The notes under the pieces: generated by a model | What the model was told of the DNA's origin: nothing | Databases searched by the model: none | The model's input: the letters and a program-made list of their open reading frames with translations, nothing else | Made by a program: the position numbers and the translations under genes | DNA from: a bacterium | GTDB lineage: Bacteria; Omnitrophota; Gorgyraeia; Gygaellales; UBA12090 | NCBI GenBank assembly: GCA_004299495.1 | Contig: SCPY01000172.1 | Coordinates: 1 to 11,960, forward strand | Reading direction: 5' to 3' | Length of the DNA: 11,960 nucleotides | Shown here: positions 7,107 to 11,960 of the stretch, piece after piece | Layout of the letters: the number at the start of each line of letters is the position of its first letter | Numbering within the stretch: the first letter of the stretch is position 1

Positions 7107-7114
7107 ACCTCCTT
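7107..7114 (-). promoter_or_regulatory. Strong ribosome-binding site of the cold-shock gene
   Basis: The minus strand reads AAGGAGGT, a perfect anti-Shine-Dalgarno match, with an 8-nt spacer to ATG at 7098. It is the best ribosome-binding site in the window and implies high expression. Confidence 0.85.
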
Positions 7115-7139
7115 CCATTAAGATTTTAGCAAATAATGG

Positions 7140-7181
7140 CAGAAAGAAAAACCGCAAGGTGAATTATTTATACCTTGCGGT
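7140..7181 (-). terminator. Terminator-like hairpin inside the csp leader (attenuator candidate)
   Basis: ACCGCAAGGT (7181-7172, minus) pairs perfectly with ACCTTGCGGT (7160-7151), giving 10 bp around an 11-nt AT-rich loop. It is followed at once by TTTTCTTTCTG. By form it is an intrinsic terminator. It lies between the csp promoter (7216-7244) and the csp start at 7098. It may end murA transcripts that read through, attenuate csp, or both. The stem is moderately stable, so temperature or the Csp protein (which melts RNA hairpins) could affect it; this is inference. Confidence 0.7.
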
Positions 7182-7302
7182 TACAAACTTCTACTCACCT
7201 ATTTACTATATATTTAGTATACCCTAACCAACCCTCTTTGTCAAGACATTCTAATGCGTCTGCGCATAATTTTACTTTAATGGCAGTATTACATTATATT
7301 CC
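7182..7302 (-). promoter_or_regulatory. Sigma-70 promoter of the csp transcription unit
   Basis: The minus strand has a perfect -35 TTGACA (7244-7239), a 17-nt spacer, and -10 TATACT (7221-7216, five of six consensus bases). Transcription would start near 7209, giving a leader of about 110 nt, typical of cold-shock genes with long 5' untranslated regions. It lies in the gap after murA (stop 7303). The rest of the gap is AT-rich and holds nothing else I recognise. Confidence 0.85.
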
Positions 7303-8565
7303 TTATTCCTTCTCCCTCCAAATCCTCGCCCCTAATTTCTGCAGTTTTAGCTCTAAGTTCTCATAGCCGCGGTCAAGATGGTAAATGCGCGAGACCTCGG
7401 TGCGCCCCTTTGCCACCAAACCCGCCAAAACCAGCGCCGCCGAGGCGCGCAGGTCGGATGCCATTACCGGCGCTCCGGAAAGGGATTTTTTCCCTTCAAT
7501 AATAGCATGGGGGCCTTCGCGCATAATATTCGCCCCCATGCGGTTAAGCTCTGCCACGTGCATAAACCTGTCCGGATAAATCTTTTCGGTAATTACGCTG
7601 ATGCCCGGGGTAACGCTCATCAAAGTCATAATCTGCGCCTGCATATCCGTAGGAAACCCGGGATAAGGCAGCGTGGTGATATTGACCGGCTTTAGCGCTC
7701 TTCGCGGCCTTATCCTTATCCCTCCGTCAACGTCTTCTATCCTTATCCCCGCTTCCTGGAACTTATCCAGGGCCGCGGATAAATGCTCCCGGAATGCTCC
7801 CCGGATAAAACAATCACCCTGGGTAATTGCCCCGGCAAGGATTAATGTCCCTGCCTCAATGCGGTCCGGAATTACCTGGTAGTCAGTTCCGTGGAGATGG
7901 CGCACGCCTTCTATTTCAATGCAGGGAGTCCCCTGGCCACTGATTTTAGCTCCCATCTTATTTAAGAAATTAGCCAAGTCTACCACCTCCGGCTCGCAGG
8001 CCGCGGATTCAATGACCGTCTTTCCCCTGGCTAATACCGCGGCCATCATTACATTATCCGTAGCCAGCACTGATGATCCGAATGCTCCTCCTAAATACAT
8101 AGGCGCGCCGCGCAGCTCTTTTGCCTCGGTGTCCACATAACCCGCCTGAATATTTACCTTTGCCCCCAGCGCCTTTATGCCTTTTATATGCAGGTCAACC
8201 GGCCTGACCCCGATAATGCATCCGCCGGGTAAAGAAACCTTGGCCCTTTTCATCCGACCCAGAAGAGGCCCTAATACGCAAAAAGAGGCCCGCATCGTGG
8301 AGACTAATTTATACTCCGCGGTAAAGCTCTTAATATTCTTTGCCTCTATGGTAACTTCGCCGTTAGAGAATTCCGCCTGCGCCCCCAGGGAGCGCAGGAT
8401 CTTGATCATCGTGTTCACATCCCGCAGATTGGGGACATTTTTTATACGGCAGCGCTCAGAGGTTAAAAGGCAAGCCGCCAAAAGCGGCAGGGCGGAATTC
8501 TTCGCTCCGCTTACGGTGACCGTGCCTTTTAAAGGAACCGCGCCCTCAATAATGAGTTTATCCAT
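7303..8565 (-). CDS. murA: UDP-N-acetylglucosamine 1-carboxyvinyltransferase (MurA)
   Basis: The 420-residue cytoplasmic enzyme transfers enolpyruvate from PEP to UDP-GlcNAc, the first committed step of peptidoglycan synthesis. It fits the family length and the two-domain EPSP-synthase fold. AKNSALPLLAA (21-31) carries the conserved Lys22. STMRASFCVLGPLL (89-102) matches the conserved core. The flexible loop SLPGGCIIGVRPVDLHIKG (111-129) has the catalytic Cys116. PYPGFPTDMQAQ holds the catalytic Asp near 305. Since Cys is retained rather than Asp, the enzyme should be fosfomycin-sensitive (family knowledge). The start overlaps the last 8 bases of prmC, so translation is probably coupled. It is the last gene of the rho operon and is followed by the csp promoter. 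Confidence 0.97.
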   Translation of the reverse strand: MDKLIIEGAVPLKGTVTVSGAKNSALPLLAACLLTSERCRIKNVPNLRDVNTMIKILRSLGAQAEFSNGEVTIEAKNIKSFTAEYKLVSTMRASFCVLGPLLGRMKRAKVSLPGGCIIGVRPVDLHIKGIKALGAKVNIQAGYVDTEAKELRGAPMYLGGAFGSSVLATDNVMMAAVLARGKTVIESAACEPEVVDLANFLNKMGAKISGQGTPCIEIEGVRHLHGTDYQVIPDRIEAGTLILAGAITQGDCFIRGAFREHLSAALDKFQEAGIRIEDVDGGIRIRPRRALKPVNITTLPYPGFPTDMQAQIMTLMSVTPGISVITEKIYPDRFMHVAELNRMGANIMREGPHAIIEGKKSLSGAPVMASDLRASAALVLAGLVAKGRTEVSRIYHLDRGYENLELKLQKLGARIWREKE

Positions 8566-9364
8566 ATTTTTTAGCCTTTAGCTGTCCGATTATTACCCTG
8601 TCTATATTATTGTAATCTTTCACTACCCTTATTATCTCAAAACTGCCTGTTTTATCAAAAATATTTTTTATTTCAGGAAGCTGCTTATAGCCTATTTCCA
8701 TTATCAGCAAGCCGTCATTATTTAAAAATTGCGCCGCCTCAGCAATGATTCGCCGGTAAAAATCCAGGCCGTCGCTTCCTCCATCCAGGGCAATGCGCGG
8801 CTCATAGCTTATTTCTCTCTGCAAACCCTTAATATCATCTTCCGGAATATAGGGAGGGTTGGAAACAATAAGGCCATAGCTCCTGCCTGACAGCTCCGGG
8901 CTGCTAAATAAATTGCTTTGAACAAAGTTAATTCTCTCCTCAGTTCCATTAAGCAGCGCATTCTCCTTAGCCGCGGATAAAGCATCGCTTGAAATATCCA
9001 CCGCGGTTATTTTAGCCTGGGGGAGAAATTTCGCCAAACTTACGGCAACACATCCAGACCCGGTACCTAATTCTAAAATTTCTACCGCGGACTGCAGGCC
9101 CAAGTCCGGAGACTGTTTTATAACTGTCTCTACCAAAATTTCCGTCTCCGGGCGGGGAATAAACACCCGGCTGTCCACCTTAAATTTCAGGCCAAAGAAT
9201 TCCGCCTCTCCGAGGATATATTGCAGGGGCAGGCCTTTCGCGCGTAAAGACAATGCCTGAGAAAATTTCTCTGACTGTCCGGGGTTCAAAGAAATCCTCT
9301 CGGCGTAAAGGCTGGCCAGCGAACAATCGAGAATTGAAGTAAGCAGAATTTCCTTCTCGGTCAT
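8558..9364 (-). CDS. prmC: Release factor glutamine methyltransferase (PrmC/HemK)
   Basis: The 268-residue S-adenosylmethionine-dependent enzyme methylates the Gln of the GGQ motif in release factors RF1 and RF2. The N-terminal helical release-factor-binding domain covers about 1-75 and includes LPLQYILGEAEFFG and VFIPRPETE. The methyltransferase domain follows, with the SAM-binding motif ILELGTGSGCVAVSLA and the catalytic NPPYIP (NPPY at 169-172). Its ATG overlaps the TGA of prfA by ATGA, coupling it to its own substrate, a common arrangement. GAGG lies upstream as a modest ribosome-binding site. Its stop overlaps the start of murA by 8 bases. Its domains and length are normal. Confidence 0.96.
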   Translation of the reverse strand: MTEKEILLTSILDCSLASLYAERISLNPGQSEKFSQALSLRAKGLPLQYILGEAEFFGLKFKVDSRVFIPRPETEILVETVIKQSPDLGLQSAVEILELGTGSGCVAVSLAKFLPQAKITAVDISSDALSAAKENALLNGTEERINFVQSNLFSSPELSGRSYGLIVSNPPYIPEDDIKGLQREISYEPRIALDGGSDGLDFYRRIIAEAAQFLNNDGLLIMEIGYKQLPEIKNIFDKTGSFEIIRVVKDYNNIDRVIIGQLKAKKYG

Positions 9365-10422
9365 TGCCGGAGCCTCTTGTCTTCTTGTGCCAACAGGGCG
9401 TCGACAAACTCATCTATCTGGCCCTCTAAGACCTTTTCCAACTGATAGACCGTTACCCCCACCCGATGGTCGGTAATCCTGCGGTCGGGAAAATTGTATG
9501 TCCGTATCTTCTCGCTGCGGTCTCCGGTGCCAATCTGGCTCCTTCGCTCCTGCGTCATTTTCGCCAATTCCTCCTGGCGCATTTTATCCAAAAGGCGGGT
9601 CCTTAAGACTCTTAAGGCCTTATTTTTATTCTTTAACTGAGAGCGCTCATCCTGGCAGGTTACCACCAGGCCGCTGGGGATATGGGTGATTCTCACCGCG
9701 GAATCGGTGGTATTCACCGATTGGCCTCCGGGGCCGGAAGACCTGAATACATCAATCTTTAAATCCTTGGGGTCAATTACCACATCAACCTCTTTGGCTT
9801 CCTCCATTACCGCTACCGTGGCGGTGGAGGTGTGTATCCTTCCCTGGGCCTCGGTTACCGGCACGCGCTGGACCCTGTGCACTCCCGACTCATATTTAAG
9901 CCGCCTATGCGCGCCTTTGCCTTTAACCGAGAAGATAACCTCCTTCAGTCCTCCGGCCTCGGTAGAATGGCTGGACATAAGCTCAACTTCCCAATTCTTG
10001 CTTGCCGCGTATTTGCTATACATCCGGAATAAATCCGCGGCAAAAATACTTGCCTCGCCTCCTCCGGTGCCGGAACGAATCTCAATCACAACATCCCTGT
10101 CTTCATCGGCGTCTTCGCCCCTGAGGATATTGCCCAGCTCGCTCTCTAAAGAAGCTATCTTTTCTTTTACCTGCGGAATCTCTTTACTAATCAATGCCGC
10201 CATCTCAGAACCGGGAGGTTCCTTCCGGGACAGATTATCTAAATCCGCCAATTCCGCGGATAAGGATTTAAATTGGCGGTATTTCTTCACCGTATCCTGC
10301 AAATCAGAGAATTCCTTTGCCAGCTTCTGGTATTGGCCTTTATCCTTGATCAATTCGGAATCCGCTAACTTATGCTCCAGCTCAATATAACGCTTTTCCG
10401 CTGATTCTAACTTCTCAAGCAT
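9361..10422 (-). CDS. prfA: Peptide chain release factor 1 (RF1)
   Basis: The 353-residue factor reads stop codons UAA and UAG and triggers peptide release on the ribosome. The N-terminal helical domain covers about 1-100. The stop-codon-recognition tripeptide PVT is at 188-190 (RVPVTEAQGR), the RF1-type P-x-T rather than SPF of RF2. GGQ is at 232-234 (SSGPGGQSVN), whose Gln is the PrmC target. There is no sign of the RF2 programmed frameshift. The start is 11 nt after rpmE and lacks a clear Shine-Dalgarno, so it may rely on translational coupling. A start further inside is not supported, since the N-terminus aligns with the family. Confidence 0.97.
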   Translation of the reverse strand: MLEKLESAEKRYIELEHKLADSELIKDKGQYQKLAKEFSDLQDTVKKYRQFKSLSAELADLDNLSRKEPPGSEMAALISKEIPQVKEKIASLESELGNILRGEDADEDRDVVIEIRSGTGGGEASIFAADLFRMYSKYAASKNWEVELMSSHSTEAGGLKEVIFSVKGKGAHRRLKYESGVHRVQRVPVTEAQGRIHTSTATVAVMEEAKEVDVVIDPKDLKIDVFRSSGPGGQSVNTTDSAVRITHIPSGLVVTCQDERSQLKNKNKALRVLRTRLLDKMRQEELAKMTQERRSQIGTGDRSEKIRTYNFPDRRITDHRVGVTVYQLEKVLEGQIDEFVDALLAQEDKRLRQ

Positions 10423-10433
10423 ATTATACGCTG

Positions 10434-10631
10434 TTATTTCTTGTATCTCTTCATAAACTTATCCACTCTTCCCGCGGAATCTATGAATTTCTGTTTTCCG
10501 CTGAAAAAGGGATGGCATTTAGAGCATATTTCAACCCGGACGCTCGGCTTGGTTGAGCGGGTATGGATTACCTCTCCGCAGGCGCAGATAATGGTTGACT
10601 CCTTATAATTAGGGTGGATTCCTTCTTTCAT
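10434..10631 (-). CDS. rpmE: 50S ribosomal protein L31, zinc-binding type
   Basis: The 65-residue protein begins with MKEGIHPNY, typical of L31. It has four Cys at 16, 18, 36 and 39 (CAC and CSKC), so it is the zinc-binding C+ form rather than the zinc-free paralogue. The end FMKRYKK and the HPFFSGKQKF stretch match the family. It sits 18 nt after rho and 11 nt before prfA. The ribosome-binding site AAAGGAG is good. The rho-rpmE pairing is seen in many bacteria. Confidence 0.96.
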   Translation of the reverse strand: MKEGIHPNYKESTIICACGEVIHTRSTKPSVRVEICSKCHPFFSGKQKFIDSAGRVDKFMKRYKK

Positions 10632-10649
10632 TTCTTATCTCCTTTCCTT

Positions 10650-11906
10650 TTATTGATTCATGCTGGCTAAAAACTCTGTATTTGATTTTGTTTTTGATAG
10701 CTTACCGATCAAAAGCTCCATTGCCTCCACGTTATTCATTTCATTTAAAACCTTGCGCAGAATCCAGACTTTATTTAACTCATCCGGTTTTAATAACAGC
10801 TCTTCGTGGCGGGTATTTGAGCGTTTGATGTCTATGGCCGGATAAATCCTGCGCTGAAACAGATTGCGGTCAAGCTGAAGCTCCATATTGCCTGTTCCCT
10901 TGAACTCTTCAAAGATAACCTCATCCATCCTGCTTCCGGTATCAACTAAGGAAGTGGCGATAATGGTTAAGCTTCCTCCGTCTTCCACCGCCCTGGCCGC
11001 GCCGAAGAAACGCTTGGGCTTCTGCAGGGCGTTTGAATCCACGCCTCCGGAAAGAATCTTTCCGGAATGCGGCACCACAGAATTGTACGCGCGCGCCAGG
11101 CGGGTGATGCTATCCAGCAGAACCACCACGTCCTTTTTATGCTCAACCAGGCGTTTTGCCTTCTCCAGGACAATCTCCGCCACCTGCACATGGCGCTCCG
11201 GCGGCTCGTCAAAGGTTGAAGAAATTACCTCTCCCTTAACACCGCGCTGCATCTCTGTCACTTCTTCCGGGCGTTCGTCAATAAGAAGCACGATTAAGAT
11301 GGCGTCGGGATTATTCTGGGTGATGGAGTTAGAAATCTTCTGCAATAGCACAGTTTTGCCGCTGTAGGGCTGAGCCACGATCAGTCCGCGCTGGCCCTTG
11401 CCGATAGGCGCAAGCAAGTCCATAACCCGCATAGAAACCTCATTGGGGCTTGTTTCAAGGGTAAACCGGTCGTGAGGATACACGGGGGTGAGATTGTCAA
11501 AGAGCACCTTCTCTTTTACATCCTCCGGATTCTCAAAATTAACCGCCTCCACCTTAAGCAGGGCAAAATACTTTTCCCCTTCTTTCGGCGGGCGAATCTG
11601 GCCGCTCACCGTGTCCCCGGTGCGCAGGTCAAACTTGCGGATCTGGCTTGGCGAGATATAGATATCGTCTGGGCAGGGCAAATAATTATAATTCGGCGAG
11701 CGCAGGAATCCGAAACCTTCAGGCAAAATCTCCAGGACCCCCTCCCCGAACATCAGCCCCTCTTTTTCCGCCTGCGCCTGAAGGATTTTAAAAATAAGAT
11801 CCTGTTTTTTCAGCCCGCTTACGCCGTTTACGCCCAGCTCCCGGGCGAACTTATTCAGCTCCGAAATCTTCATCTGTTTTAAATTCACGATATCTACCTT
11901 CTCCAT
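10650..11906 (-). CDS. rho: Transcription termination factor Rho
   Basis: The 418-residue hexameric RNA-DNA helicase ends transcription at C-rich unstructured RNA. The N-terminal Rho_N helical bundle (about 8-45: MKISELNKFARELG) is followed by a cold-shock-like RNA-binding domain (about 52-120: GVLEILPEGFGFLR). The ATPase core has GKGQRGLIVAQPYSGKT with Lys184, LLIDERPEEVT, VVVLLDSITRLARAYN, and the Q/R-loop regions (KRFFGAARAVEDGGSLTI). I chose ATG at 11906 because GGAGG lies 5 nt upstream. A longer reading from 11933 adds nine residues with no gain in homology and only a poor GGGG site. Numbering then equals E. coli Rho (419 aa). The P-loop reads QPYSGKT where E. coli has PPKAGKT. The promoter lies outside the window. 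Confidence 0.96.
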   Translation of the reverse strand: MEKVDIVNLKQMKISELNKFARELGVNGVSGLKKQDLIFKILQAQAEKEGLMFGEGVLEILPEGFGFLRSPNYNYLPCPDDIYISPSQIRKFDLRTGDTVSGQIRPPKEGEKYFALLKVEAVNFENPEDVKEKVLFDNLTPVYPHDRFTLETSPNEVSMRVMDLLAPIGKGQRGLIVAQPYSGKTVLLQKISNSITQNNPDAILIVLLIDERPEEVTEMQRGVKGEVISSTFDEPPERHVQVAEIVLEKAKRLVEHKKDVVVLLDSITRLARAYNSVVPHSGKILSGGVDSNALQKPKRFFGAARAVEDGGSLTIIATSLVDTGSRMDEVIFEEFKGTGNMELQLDRNLFQRRIYPAIDIKRSNTRHEELLLKPDELNKVWILRKVLNEMNNVEAMELLIGKLSKTKSNTEFLASMNQ

Positions 11907-11960
11907 TTTTTCCTCCGCGCTAATTCTTCCCATATTTTCCCCGCCTGTTTTTCTGTATTA

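Noticed and set aside
9686..10390. Long plus-strand open frame (234 codons) opposite prfA
   Set aside because: It lies wholly antisense to a confident RF1 gene, has Ser/Pro-rich composition typical of shadow frames, and has no ribosome-binding site or recognisable motif.
10423..10433. TATAAT just upstream of prfA as a -10 box
   Set aside because: It touches the start codon region, leaving no leader, and there is no -35 match at the right distance. It is probably chance in a short operon gap.
11907..11933. Longer rho start at 11933
   Set aside because: ATG 11906 has a proper GGAGG at 5 nt spacing and gives the E. coli length; the nine extra residues add nothing.
1..11960. CRISPR array, tRNA, rRNA, insertion sequence or prophage
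   Set aside because: No regularly spaced repeats, no cloverleaf or rRNA-like stretches, no transposase, integrase or terminal repeats were seen on either strand.

Overview
The window is bacterial chromosome from an unidentified organism. All genes I can support lie on the minus strand, so the account runs from high to low coordinates. Base composition is moderate. The core genes (Rho, class A-type RF1, C-type L31, class I MurA with a catalytic Cys, Uup-type ABC-F) fit a Gram-negative-like or candidate-phylum bacterium. The DUF3857/transglutaminase protein, short Pif1-like helicase and zinc-knuckle SUI1 protein would suit Omnitrophota or a related PVC or deltaproteobacterial lineage. That placement is a low-confidence inference, because no rRNA or other phylogenetic marker was tested.

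Region 1 (about 11906-7303) is a compact housekeeping operon: rho, rpmE, prfA, prmC, murA. It has short gaps and two overlaps (4 bases for prfA/prmC, 8 bases for prmC/murA). It couples transcription termination, a ribosomal protein, release factor 1, the methyltransferase that modifies that release factor, and the first committed step of peptidoglycan synthesis.

Region 2 (about 7244-4280) starts with a textbook sigma-70 promoter. A leader of about 110 nt follows, carrying an intrinsic-terminator-like hairpin upstream of a cold-shock protein gene. Next come a second strong terminator hairpin, an SUI1/YciH-like factor, a small conserved protein of unknown function, and a Uup-type ABC-F ATPase. 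This reads as a translation and cold-stress cluster.

Region 3 (about 4227-3547) is a decay zone. It holds a recognisable but broken EngB/YsxC ribosome-assembly GTPase gene: no usable start in frame, an altered P-loop, and an internal stop with homology continuing past it. This runs directly into what looks like the C-terminal remnant of a YycJ/WalJ-like metallo-beta-lactamase-fold hydrolase. The remnant's stop codon overlaps the start of the next gene.

Region 4 (3550-76) holds a short Pif1-like helicase gene and then an exported DUF3857/transglutaminase-like protein gene. The latter is preceded by a putative promoter, a structured leader with mutually exclusive pairings, and a 17-bp terminator hairpin ending about 18 nt before its start codon. 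That is the arrangement expected of a riboswitch or other attenuator. I could not match it to a known class.

The most promising new biology is the two hairpin-containing leaders (csp and DUF3857) and the decayed engB/hydrolase junction. No mobile element, CRISPR array, tRNA or rRNA was seen.
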